A DNA stretch of 12,019 nt from Methanobacteriota archaeon (GTDB lineage Archaea; Thermoplasmatota; Poseidoniia; MGIII; CG-Epi1). Below are positions 1 through 7,149 of the stretch, piece after piece. The first letter of the stretch is position 1; the number at the start of each line of letters is the position of its first letter. A program made the position numbers and the translations under genes. The notes under the pieces were generated by a model, which had not been told where the DNA came from, ran no database searches, and worked only from the letters and a program-made list of their open reading frames with translations. The stretch lies in contig PCBV01000010.1 of assembly GCA_002731905.1 (NCBI GenBank), positions 1-12,019 on the forward strand, in the 5' to 3' direction.

Positions 1-1394
1 ACGAATGTCAGGAGAAGCGCAGCAGCAACAAGTGCCAGTGGCGTTTGAATCTCCGCTTTGTCAAAGGCGTAACTTACCAGACTGTACGGCACCAATGCGA
101 ATGCCATCATCTCGAGGGTAGCGATCGCTGAAATCTTAAAATTCGAGCGGGAAGCCCAGATTGTTCGGCCCTTCGCTTGCTTGAACAGCCAACCGGTGTA
201 AGCACCTGTCATCCATGCAAGGGGGATACCAACGATTGCCAATGACTGGTGGAATGAAGCATCGAGTTCGAGCAACTCAACGCCAATATGTGCGGTTAGT
301 ACTGCCCCGAAAGCACCCAAGATATAGGCCCCTCGAACCAACCAAGACTCCCAATTCGGCCGGAGAAGTACATACAGGAATCGCTCAGGCCGGTCCAGAT
401 CCTTGACCAACAACAAGCCGGTCAATCCCAATAGGACGATGCAAGAGGCGGCTACCCAGATGATAACGCCATTACTGGCTACAAGCACACTGTAATCCAA
501 TAGGACCCCGAGCATGGCGACGATGTAGAAACCGGCCGCCATCGACTTCGTCATGATATAGGCTGAGACCTCCCAGCCCCATAAGATTCCCTTGGAGGGC
601 TGGTCATAGGAGCGCTTTGCCTTGGGTGAGTCGTCGCCGAGCTTCGCCATCACGTCTCGGATGATGGCTTGGTCCCGCGGCTGCGCCTCGCTCGCCTTCT
701 TTTCCAGCGCGAGCTGGACCAGTAGAGAGTCGGTATCAGCCGCACCGAGTCGGTTCTCCGCGTACTTGGCGAAGTGGCCGACGCCGGCGACCTGTTCGCT
801 CCACATGCCGGTCCCGGTGTGCTCGGTGGCAGCTGGGTCGAGCATCTCCTCGCTGGTCTCGATGTAGAAGACGTTTGGCTTGGCCCCTGACTCTGGTTTC
901 CTCACTGTCGTATCGTGTGAGGCCACTAACTGGGCTATCTTGGAGGCCGGGTCGTCAAGGTCGCCCGATACGATAGCTTCGGTGGGGCAGACGATAACGC
1001 AGGCCGGTTCGTAGGCATTCTCCAGACGGTGGACGCAGTAGTTGCACTTCGCTGCGGTCCCCTGGTCGGGGTCGATGTAGAGCGCATCGTAGGGGCATGC
1101 CTGCATGCAAGATCTGCAGCCGATGCAGCGGGCATCGTCGAAATCGACGATGCCGTCCGGGCGTGTAAACAGGGCGGTGGTCGGGCAGATAGTGACGCAG
1201 GGCGCGTCCTCGCAGTGGTTGCAGCGGTGGACGCTGAACTCACGGCTGCTGTCCGGGAAGGTGCCTTTCTCGATGTACTTGACATGGGTGCGGTTGACCC
1301 CGATGGGGATGTCGTGCTCCGACTTGCAGGCAACCGTGCAGGCGTGGCAACCGATACAGGAACGGTTGTCAATGACAAAGCCGTAGTTGGTCAC
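1..1394 (-). CDS. Fused four-[4Fe-4S] ferredoxin / NrfD-type quinone-interacting membrane protein, 3' end off window
   Basis: Manual translation from GTG at 1394 gives 464 residues without a stop, continuing past base 1. Residues 1-145 are a DmsB/PsrB-type ferredoxin with sixteen cysteines in four groups: C13/16/19/23, C58/61/66/70, C90/93/96/100 and C117/120/132/136. Residues 146-265 form a soluble linker. From residue about 275 hydrophobic helices follow, with the NrfD-family stretch DLDRPERFLYVLLRP at 332-346 directly after a helix; about five helices are visible and the rest is cut off. The GTG overlaps the EMO stop by 4 bases (GTGA), with GAGGG about 9 bases upstream, so the two are translationally coupled. 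In PsrABC, TtrABC and SoeABC the ferredoxin and membrane parts are separate subunits that link a molybdopterin catalytic subunit to quinone; here they are one chain. No catalytic subunit is visible. SoeBC-like function in sulfite oxidation is inferred from the neighbours. Confidence 0.88.
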   Translation of the reverse strand, partial: MTNYGFVIDNRSCIGCHACTVACKSEHDIPIGVNRTHVKYIEKGTFPDSSREFSVHRCNHCEDAPCVTICPTTALFTRPDGIVDFDDARCIGCRSCMQACPYDALYIDPDQGTAAKCNYCVHRLENAYEPACVIVCPTEAIVSGDLDDPASKIAQLVASHDTTVRKPESGAKPNVFYIETSEEMLDPAATEHTGTGMWSEQVAGVGHFAKYAENRLGAADTDSLLVQLALEKKASEAQPRDQAIIRDVMAKLGDDSPKAKRSYDQPSKGILWGWEVSAYIMTKSMAAGFYIVAMLGVLLDYSVLVASNGVIIWVAASCIVLLGLTGLLLVKDLDRPERFLYVLLRPNWESWLVRGAYILGAFGAVLTAHIGVELLELDASFHQSLAIVGIPLAWMTGAYTGWLFKQAKGRTIWASRSNFKISAIATLEMMAFALVPYSLVSYAFDKAEIQTPLALVAAALLLTF

Positions 1395-3403
1395 GCGGCA
1401 ACGCCCTCGATTCCCATCGCCGAGTGGACCAGGTCGATGATGTCCTCGACGACAATTTCCTCCTCGTGCCCGCTGGTCTTGGCCGCGTCGGAATACATGG
1501 TCATGTCCTTGGGGCAGGCGACCAGAAAGCGCGAGACCCCGACCGAAAGCGCCTCCTCGATGCGCATCTCCGAAGGGCGCTGCGTCATGTCGTCGTGGTC
1601 GTTGAGCCAGATTTGCCCGCCGCCAGCACCGCAGCAGAACGAGTTTTCGCGGTTGCGCGGCATCTCGACCAGCGCCAGTCCACACCTCTCGATGACCTCT
1701 CGCGGTGCGTCATAGATGCCGTTGTAGCGCCCGAGATAGCAGGGGTCGTGGAAGGTGGCATTGCCCGCCAGCGGCTGCTCCAGCTGAATGGCGCCACCCT
1801 CGATGAGCTCGACCAGCAGCGTCGAGTAGTGTACCACCTCGTATTCGCCACCGAGTGCCGGATACTCGTTCTTGAGCGCGTTGTAGGTGTGTGGGTCGGT
1901 GGTCATGATGCGGTCGAATTCGCACTTCTCGAGCAGCTCGATATTTTGCTCCGCGAGCGACTCGAAGAGTCCTTCCTCGCCCACTCGCCGCACGTCGTTA
2001 CCGGCGCTGCGCTCACCCTTGCGGATGACGCCGAAGTCGACGCCGGCGGCGGTCAGCACTTCGGCCACCTTGCGGGTGGTGGCGGTGCAGGACTGGTTGA
2101 ACGAAGCGAAGTCGCCGACGAACCAGAGCAGGTCGACCGCCTCTTTCCGGGCATCCTTGATGTTGAGCTTCCTTGTCCACTTGCTCCGTCTGCGGTTTGA
2201 CTCGCCGAAGGAGTTGCCCTGCTCGTCCAGGCTGCGCAGCACCTCACCCAGCTCGTCGGGCATTTTGCCGTCGAAAACCAGGCTGCGGCGCAACTCCAGA
2301 ATGTCGTGCATCGGCTCGTTACCGACCGGGCAGATTTGCACGCAGGCGTAGCAGGCGGTGCATGACCAGACTGCATCCGGCGAGATAGCGTATTCTAGCA
2401 TGTTCTGTCGGGCGCCACTCGCCGCCACTTCCGTTGCATGGGCATTGATGTGGTAGCGTTTGTTGATTTCCAGCGCCGACGGCGAGAGTGGCGTACCGCT
2501 TTCGTGTGCGGGGCAGACTTCGTGGCAGCGGGTACACATGATGCAGGCGAACGCGTCGAGTACCTGCGGCCACGGCAGCCCCGCCAGCGTAGTGCTCCCC
2601 GGCTGCGCAGGGTCCTGCACAGCGTCGAGTGCACCGCGTGGCGTCTCGCGGCGCAGCGCCAGGTTCACCGGCGCCACCATCAGGTGGATATGCTTGCTGC
2701 GCGGGAAGTAGGGGATGAATAGCAGGATGAGTCCCAGCGCCAGCCACCATGTGGCGCGAATTGTCTGTTCCAGCAGCCCCGGCTCCATCTCGGTGAATAG
2801 CGGTAGCAATATACTGGCGGTCGGCAACCAGGGGTCGGGACCCCCCGCTTCCGCCAGCTGTAACGCACTGCCGACCCAGCGCGAGCCGACGTGCAGCAGG
2901 ATAAATCCGCCGACGATGAGCGAGTCGCGTCGCACTCCGCCCGCGGCGACGCCGGGGTGCAGCAGCACGTTGGAGTTGAATTCCAGTACCTTTGGCTTCG
3001 TGATAAAGCGGCGGTGCAGGAAGAAGAGCATTCCCACCAGCACGAAGACGCTGAAGAGGTCGGCCAGCAGGTTGAAGCCGTCCGCCAGCGGCCCCTGCCA
3101 GATTGTTTCCCAGTTGGGGACGAACGCTTCCAGCACATCTACCACGTTCACCAGCAGGTAGAAGCTGAATCCGAAGAAGATGAAGGTGTGGAAGATATTC
3201 ACTAGCGGTCGCGCGCTCGCGAGCGGCTTCTGCATTGCCACTTCCAGCAGCGCGCGCGCGAAGCGAGTCGGCAGTTTGTCCGAGCGGTCCGCCGGCTGTC
3301 CCTGCCGCACGGTCGCGAAAATTCGCCGGAAGCCCGGCCACGCCAGCGCCAGGCAGGCGCCCAGCAGCGCTAGGAAAGCCAGCCGGTCAGCGAGTGGGAG
3401 CAG
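1391..3403 (-). CDS. emo: Membrane Fe-S ETF:quinone oxidoreductase (EMO-like; NarI-like membrane domain plus HdrD-like domain)
   Basis: Probably accepts electrons from the adjacent EtfAB and reduces membrane quinone. Numbered from the GTG at 3310 (639 residues): about four membrane helices lie between residues 36 and 200, with histidines such as H41 and H140 that could bind haem. Two ferredoxin motifs follow (C256/259/262/266 and C317/320/323/327), then two CCG-type domains. The second is intact (C524, C559-C560-G561). The first reads GERSAG at 432-437, where a cysteine is expected. The frame stays open upstream to the etfA stop (3424-3422) and encodes another hydrophobic helix (roughly LADRLAFLALLGACLALAW) followed by RRIF, as in the actinobacterial homologues I recall. 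The GTG at 3310 therefore looks internal. The coordinate given is a CTG at 3403, the first near-cognate codon in frame. A better start is ATG at 3425, reachable if one G in 3412-3418 is extra. Confidence 0.85.
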   Translation of the reverse strand: MLPLADRLAFLALLGACLALAWPGFRRIFATVRQGQPADRSDKLPTRFARALLEVAMQKPLASARPLVNIFHTFIFFGFSFYLLVNVVDVLEAFVPNWETIWQGPLADGFNLLADLFSVFVLVGMLFFLHRRFITKPKVLEFNSNVLLHPGVAAGGVRRDSLIVGGFILLHVGSRWVGSALQLAEAGGPDPWLPTASILLPLFTEMEPGLLEQTIRATWWLALGLILLFIPYFPRSKHIHLMVAPVNLALRRETPRGALDAVQDPAQPGSTTLAGLPWPQVLDAFACIMCTRCHEVCPAHESGTPLSPSALEINKRYHINAHATEVAASGARQNMLEYAISPDAVWSCTACYACVQICPVGNEPMHDILELRRSLVFDGKMPDELGEVLRSLDEQGNSFGESNRRRSKWTRKLNIKDARKEAVDLLWFVGDFASFNQSCTATTRKVAEVLTAAGVDFGVIRKGERSAGNDVRRVGEEGLFESLAEQNIELLEKCEFDRIMTTDPHTYNALKNEYPALGGEYEVVHYSTLLVELIEGGAIQLEQPLAGNATFHDPCYLGRYNGIYDAPREVIERCGLALVEMPRNRENSFCCGAGGGQIWLNDHDDMTQRPSEMRIEEALSVGVSRFLVACPKDMTMYSDAAKTSGHEEEIVVEDIIDLVHSAMGIEGVAA

Positions 3404-3421
3404 CGCGGCCGCCCTCCCAGC

Positions 3422-4360
3422 TCATTCCAGCTCCTCAACTAGCTCTTCGCAAACATCGAATAAGTCCTCGGTGAGCCCATAGTGGGCGACGTCGAAGATA
3501 GGCGCGTCCTCGTCGCTGTTGATGGCTATAATCGTCGCCGAATTTTTCATCCCTTCGATGTGCTCCGGTGCACCGGAGATGCCGAGGGCGATGTAGACAC
3601 GTGGCTTGACCTTGAAGCCTGACTTGCCTACTTGCCGCGATTTCTCCATCCATCCAGCGTCGACGATAGGGCGCGAGCAAGCGAGGTCAGCGTCAAGAAG
3701 CTCGGCCAGCTCTGCCACCAGCTCGATGTCATCCTTGCTCCCAATGCCACGGCCAATGGCTACCAGCACTCCCGACTGGGTGATGTCGACATCCCCTGCC
3801 TCGGGCTCGATGAGTCGGTTGAAGCGCACCTTCCCGGCGGACTCCGGAATGGCGAGTTCGTTCACCGCAGGCGATCCAGCAACGCGCCCCGCATCACCGT
3901 CACAACTGCCCGGCAGGACCATCGCCACTGCCGGGCTGGAGACCTGCGAGCTGACACCCAGCTTGCCGCCGTAGAGCGAACTGCTACAGGCGAAGCCCCC
4001 ATTGGTGGCCTCGACAGTAGTGCAGTAGGCGACCAGTGGCAGCCCGTGCGCAGCAGCGACCGGTGCGGCAATATCCATGCCCATTGAGGTCGAGCCGATC
4101 AGGATCAGGTCGGGCGAGTGCGCATCTACCGCCGTGCTGACGGCCGCTGCGTAGCTCTCAGGGTTGTACTCATCCTCACATCCAGCGTCAATGACGCAGG
4201 CGGCACTGCCCAGTTCACTCGCCTTGCCTGCCATGGAGCCAAAGGTGACTGCGCTCACATCGCCCGCCCCAAGGCTGTTGGCGAGCGCGAGCAGCTCGAA
4301 GGTAATATCAGCGAACTCGCCCGAGAGGTGCTCGCAAACGACCAGCACGCCGCTCATCAC
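3422..4360 (-). CDS. etfA: Electron transfer flavoprotein alpha subunit
   Basis: Alpha subunit of the heterodimeric EtfAB flavoprotein, 312 residues, close to the usual family length. The N-terminal domain (1-190) has the Etf alpha/beta fold. The C-terminal FAD domain is clearly conserved at about 226-300: [10 protein letters not shown], then [29 protein letters not shown], then [20 protein letters not shown] (each a known FAD-binding EtfA block). A start at GTG 4360 overlaps the etfB stop by 4 bases; ATG at 4357 (residue 2) overlaps it by 1 base and is equally likely. GAGGG lies upstream. Its place between an HdrCB fusion and an EMO-like gene suggests that it carries sHdr-derived electrons to the membrane, not fatty-acid beta-oxidation electrons. 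Whether the pair can bifurcate electrons is not evident by eye. Confidence 0.95.
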   Translation of the reverse strand: MMSGVLVVCEHLSGEFADITFELLALANSLGAGDVSAVTFGSMAGKASELGSAACVIDAGCEDEYNPESYAAAVSTAVDAHSPDLILIGSTSMGMDIAAPVAAAHGLPLVAYCTTVEATNGGFACSSSLYGGKLGVSSQVSSPAVAMVLPGSCDGDAGRVAGSPAVNELAIPESAGKVRFNRLIEPEAGDVDITQSGVLVAIGRGIGSKDDIELVAELAELLDADLACSRPIVDAGWMEKSRQVGKSGFKVKPRVYIALGISGAPEHIEGMKNSATIIAINSDEDAPIFDVAHYGLTEDLFDVCEELVEELE

Positions 4361-5097
4361 GCCACACCCTCACCGCGCAGCACTTCCAGCAGCGCGGCCG
4401 CATCGTCGAGCATCTTCGCACTCGCGCCGACCTCAGGCGGCGCCATCGCGGTTACCTCGCTCTCCGCCCCACCACCGGCACCACCGACCGTCAGCGATTC
4501 GATCGTTGCAGTCTGCTGCATCTGCCGCACCTTGCTGACCGGTGCATAGCGCGGTGGCTGTTGCGCCGATTGGATTCCAAGCACCGCTGGGAGCGTGACC
4601 TCGAACTCGGCCATCACGCCTCCGGAATATTCCTTGTTGACCGTCGCGCCTCCATCGGTGACAGATACGCCAGTGACGACCGAGACGCACGGAAGTCCCA
4701 TTCGCGCCGCTAGCAGTGGTCCTAGCTGCCCTTCGCGGTCGTCAACTGACTGGACGCCGGTCAGGATCAAATCGAAGCTGCTTTCTGCTAGCGCAGCGGC
4801 GAAGGCTGTCGCCTGTTCGCCCGAGCCCCCCGGCTGCACGCCGGTGAGTTGCACTGCACGGCTGGCTCCCTTTGCGAGCGCGGTGAAAAGCAGCTTTTCG
4901 TTTCCCTCACCCTCCAGCGCGAGGGCAACGACCTCGTCTTCCTCGCCACCGAGCAGCAGTGCCTCTTCCAGCGCGTGGTCGTCGAATTCGTTAAGCTTGA
5001 ACTTGAGCTCCTCTGTGTCGAGCGCCTTACCCGTGGAATCAACTTCGAGCTCCTCAACTAGGTCGGGTACCATTTTCAGCAGGACTGCGATTTTCAT
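4357..5097 (-). CDS. etfB: Electron transfer flavoprotein beta subunit
   Basis: Beta subunit of EtfAB, 246 residues, typical of the family. It begins MKIAVLLKMVPD, the standard EtfB N-terminus, at ATG 5097, with AAGGAG 7 bases upstream; the longer reading from 5133 would add twelve residues overlapping the previous gene and is rejected. Residues 119-128 (DDREGQLGPL) match the nucleotide-binding loop. Residues 155-184 carry the EtfB signature (KEYSGG, then VTLPAV, then PPRYAP). A Gly/Ala-rich tail follows (205-246). The gap after the HdrCB fusion is 10 bases, and the stop overlaps the etfA start. It should act as the redox partner of the upstream sHdr complex, with the HdrCB fusion as the probable contact. 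Confidence 0.95.
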   Translation of the reverse strand: MKIAVLLKMVPDLVEELEVDSTGKALDTEELKFKLNEFDDHALEEALLLGGEEDEVVALALEGEGNEKLLFTALAKGASRAVQLTGVQPGGSGEQATAFAAALAESSFDLILTGVQSVDDREGQLGPLLAARMGLPCVSVVTGVSVTDGGATVNKEYSGGVMAEFEVTLPAVLGIQSAQQPPRYAPVSKVRQMQQTATIESLTVGGAGGGAESEVTAMAPPEVGASAKMLDDAAALLEVLRGEGVA

Positions 5098-5108
5098 ATG
5101 TACTCCTT
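5098..5108 (-). promoter_or_regulatory. Ribosome binding site fixing the etfB start
   Basis: AAGGAG on the minus strand is followed by TACAT and ATG at 5097. It supports the start MKIAVLLK over the in-frame start at 5133, which lies inside the HdrCB gene. Confidence 0.75.
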
Positions 5109-6388
5109 CAGTCGTCTCCAAGGCAGCTGTCAAGGATTTCGATTATGTCAAGCACCTCCAGCTTGCCGTCGTTGTCTGTCGATTTGACTGCGTCTTCGAA
5201 GCGGGAGACTTCGTAGGGACAGCAAACGGCCAGCACCTCGGCGCCCACGTCCACCGCCTCGCGCACCCTGTTCTCCGAAAGCCTTTCGAAGGTGTGGTCG
5301 GCGGTCAGTCCGTCGAGCCACATCCCGCCTCCGCCGCCGCCGCAGCAGTAGCCCTGCTCTTTGCAGCGAAACATTTCAACGAAGTCGATGCCGGGGACCG
5401 CTTCGATAAGCGTGCGCGGGGCTTCGTATTCCCCATTATGCCGTCCGAGATAGCAGGGGTCGTGGAAAGTGACCTTGCGCGGGAATTCTCCCGTGAACAT
5501 TCCGGCTAGTTGCTCTGTCTTTTCGGCTAGGAACTGGGTGTAGTGCTGGACATTATATTCCGTCCCAGTCAGTTTTGGATACTCGTTCTTGAAGGCATTG
5601 TAGGCGTGCGGGTCACTGACCACCAGCCGCTCGTGCGGGTTCTGCTCGAACAGTGCGTGGTTATGCTCTGCCAGTTCCTCGAAGAGCCCGGTCTCGCCGC
5701 AGAGCCGTTGTGAATCCCCGTCGCAGCGCTCGTTGCGCCCAAGGACCCCAAAGTCCACGCCCAGCCGGTTGAACACGCGCACCATCGCCTTCGCGGCGTC
5801 AATGCCACGCGGATGGTAGCTGAAATAATCGCTGACGTACCAGAGTACATCCACTTCGCCCGGTTCCTTCGAGAGGTCGCGCACCGGCTCATCGAATTTC
5901 TTCAGCCAGCGCATTCGCTTGCGCGCCGACTCACCCATTGGGTTGCCGTACTCGGCGACGTTCTGTAGCATCTCCTGCAGCTCGCCGGGGACGTTGCCGT
6001 TGAGTATCGCCTGTTCGCGCACGGCAGGCATAATCTGCATCATGTCCACCTCCTTAGGGCAGACCCGCAGGCAGTTGCGACAGGTGGTGCAGAGCCAGAG
6101 GTCGGGGTGGTCGAATAGGTCCAGCCCGATTTGCAGCTTGCGGTAGAGCTTGCGCGGACCATACGAGCCGACATTGTCCACTGGGCAGACGCCAATGCAT
6201 TCAGCACACTCGTAGCACCACCCCATCGACTCGCCGCCAGACAAGTCGGTGACTCTGTCGAGGAAAGTGAAGTCATACTCGGTCACCTCGCGCGGCACCC
6301 ACATCCGGTTCCAGGCACCGGAGACGTCGATGCCATCGATGACTGCGTCATCTTTCTCGACATATTCCTGATAGCGGTGGTCACCCAC
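5108..6388 (-). CDS. Fused HdrC-HdrB iron-sulfur protein (sHdrB3-like)
   Basis: 426 residues from GTG 6388. The start is supported by AGGTGG 6 bases upstream and by the 8-base overlap with the preceding stop; a reading from 6556 adds a low-complexity shadow of the previous gene. The HdrC-like N-terminal half has two ferredoxin motifs, C58/61/64/68 and C100/103/106/110. The HdrB-like C-terminal half has two CCG-type domains: RNERCDGD at 218-225, where the cysteine pair is reduced to one, and an intact C312 ... C348-C349-G350. The HdrB half resembles the EMO protein closely (shared blocks such as DPHxYNAxKNEYP and HDPCYLGRxNGxYxAPR), so the two genes probably share ancestry. No membrane helices are present, so it should be cytoplasmic. 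It sits where separate hdrC2 and hdrB2 genes lie in other sHdr loci and probably hands electrons to EtfAB. Confidence 0.88.
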   Translation of the reverse strand: MGDHRYQEYVEKDDAVIDGIDVSGAWNRMWVPREVTEYDFTFLDRVTDLSGGESMGWCYECAECIGVCPVDNVGSYGPRKLYRKLQIGLDLFDHPDLWLCTTCRNCLRVCPKEVDMMQIMPAVREQAILNGNVPGELQEMLQNVAEYGNPMGESARKRMRWLKKFDEPVRDLSKEPGEVDVLWYVSDYFSYHPRGIDAAKAMVRVFNRLGVDFGVLGRNERCDGDSQRLCGETGLFEELAEHNHALFEQNPHERLVVSDPHAYNAFKNEYPKLTGTEYNVQHYTQFLAEKTEQLAGMFTGEFPRKVTFHDPCYLGRHNGEYEAPRTLIEAVPGIDFVEMFRCKEQGYCCGGGGGGMWLDGLTADHTFERLSENRVREAVDVGAEVLAVCCPYEVSRFEDAVKSTDNDGKLEVLDIIEILDSCLGDD

Positions 6389-7148
6389 TGGCAGCCACCT
6401 CCATCTTGTGCACGCCGAGCACTCGCTCGACAAGCTCAGGGAGTTCAGGCAAGATGCGGTTAAACTCGTCTGAAAGCTTAAGCCGGAAGACAGTGTACAT
6501 GTAGACCGCGTGTACGCAGGCGAGGAGCAGGTTGGTCCCCAGCATCCCGGTGGCATTCCCGGAGATGTTCCGGGCGTGGCCTACCTCGTTCACCTGCAGC
6601 AGAGCGGCGCCGACATTGCAGTACCGTTCCGCGGTGCTTGCGCCTCCGATTTCAACCCCTTCCTGCACGACCATCGGCAGCGCGCCCGAGCCGGTGGCAG
6701 GGTCCCAGACCCAGTTGGTCCAGAGGCAGTACTGGTCGGGGTCATGGAAGTGGAGCAGTTCGCTGGCGAGGTTGATGGCCCGCCGCTCGTCAAGCCGTCC
6801 CTCGAACGCGGTGACGAAGCACTCGAACCGGTCGGCGACGTCGCCTTTGCCGTAGAGCAGCTCCTGCGTTTGTTGGCGGAAGGGCTCGACGCCGACCAGC
6901 CGCAGCAGCTTGCGTGCCTTGCGCCGGATTGAGAAAACGTGGCTCAGCAGCAGGACGAAGTCCGTCTTCGCTAGAGCTGCGAGCCGTCTAGGGGCGAGCA
7001 ACTCTGCGAACAGCTCCTGTTTCGCCTCCAGTCGCTGAGCGATGTTTTCGAGCTCGCGCGAAGTGGCGAGCTTGGTCGCCTCCTTCAGGAATTCTGCCGA
7101 AGATTCGGAGTCGACCACTTCTTGGACGGTCAACGAATCGTAGAGCAT
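6381..7148 (-). CDS. Conserved hypothetical protein of sHdr clusters (HdrH / 'hyp')
   Basis: 255 residues starting at ATG 7148, one base after the hdrA stop. I recognise it by position, length and character as the uncharacterised protein usually found directly after hdrA in sHdr operons; I know of no assigned reaction. The first 110 residues are mainly charged, amphipathic helix. A conserved-looking centre, about 133-168, contains HFHDPDQYCLWTNWVWDP followed by a Gly-rich loop (ATGSG) and VVQEGVEIG. A moderately hydrophobic helix lies at about 202-222. Cysteines C110, C141, C177 and C211 do not form a ferredoxin motif. There is no signal peptide. No strong ribosome binding site is visible, so it may depend on coupling to hdrA. 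The stop overlaps the start of the HdrCB fusion by 8 bases, which implies co-production with the complex. Confidence 0.8.
   Translation of the reverse strand: MLYDSLTVQEVVDSESSAEFLKEATKLATSRELENIAQRLEAKQELFAELLAPRRLAALAKTDFVLLLSHVFSIRRKARKLLRLVGVEPFRQQTQELLYGKGDVADRFECFVTAFEGRLDERRAINLASELLHFHDPDQYCLWTNWVWDPATGSGALPMVVQEGVEIGGASTAERYCNVGAALLQVNEVGHARNISGNATGMLGTNLLLACVHAVYMYTVFRLKLSDEFNRILPELPELVERVLGVHKMEVAASG
6389..6400 (-). promoter_or_regulatory. Ribosome binding site fixing the GTG start of the HdrCB fusion
   Basis: On the minus strand AGGTGG is followed by six bases and GTG at 6388. It lies inside the end of the hyp gene. This site decides between the 426-residue form and the longer form from 6556. 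Confidence 0.7.
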
Positions 7149-7149
7149 G

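Noticed and set aside
935..1378. Minus-strand open frame of 147 residues over the ferredoxin region
   Set aside because: Ser/Thr/Ala/Arg-rich shadow in another frame; the true frame, starting at GTG 1394, has sixteen cysteines in four cluster motifs.
1424..2200. Plus-strand open frame of 258 residues
   Set aside because: It is antisense to the conserved CCG domains of EMO; long antisense frames are expected in GC-rich coding DNA, and no family features are seen.
2319..3341. Minus-strand 340-residue frame overlapping EMO
   Set aside because: Arg/Gly/Ala-rich low complexity and no motifs; the EMO frame holds membrane helices and ferredoxin motifs over the same bases.
5098..5133. Upstream extension of etfB to 5133
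   Set aside because: The family starts at MKIAVLLK, and AAGGAG sits correctly before ATG 5097.
4595..5509. Long plus-strand open frame of 304 residues
   Set aside because: It lies opposite etfB and the HdrCB gene, its translation is a Ser/Pro/Ala-rich low-complexity shadow, and the minus-strand genes there have clear family motifs and ribosome binding sites.
6389..6556. Upstream extension of the HdrCB fusion to 6556
   Set aside because: It would overlap the hyp gene by 176 bases and encodes a Ser/Cys/Thr-rich shadow; GTG 6388 has a good ribosome binding site.
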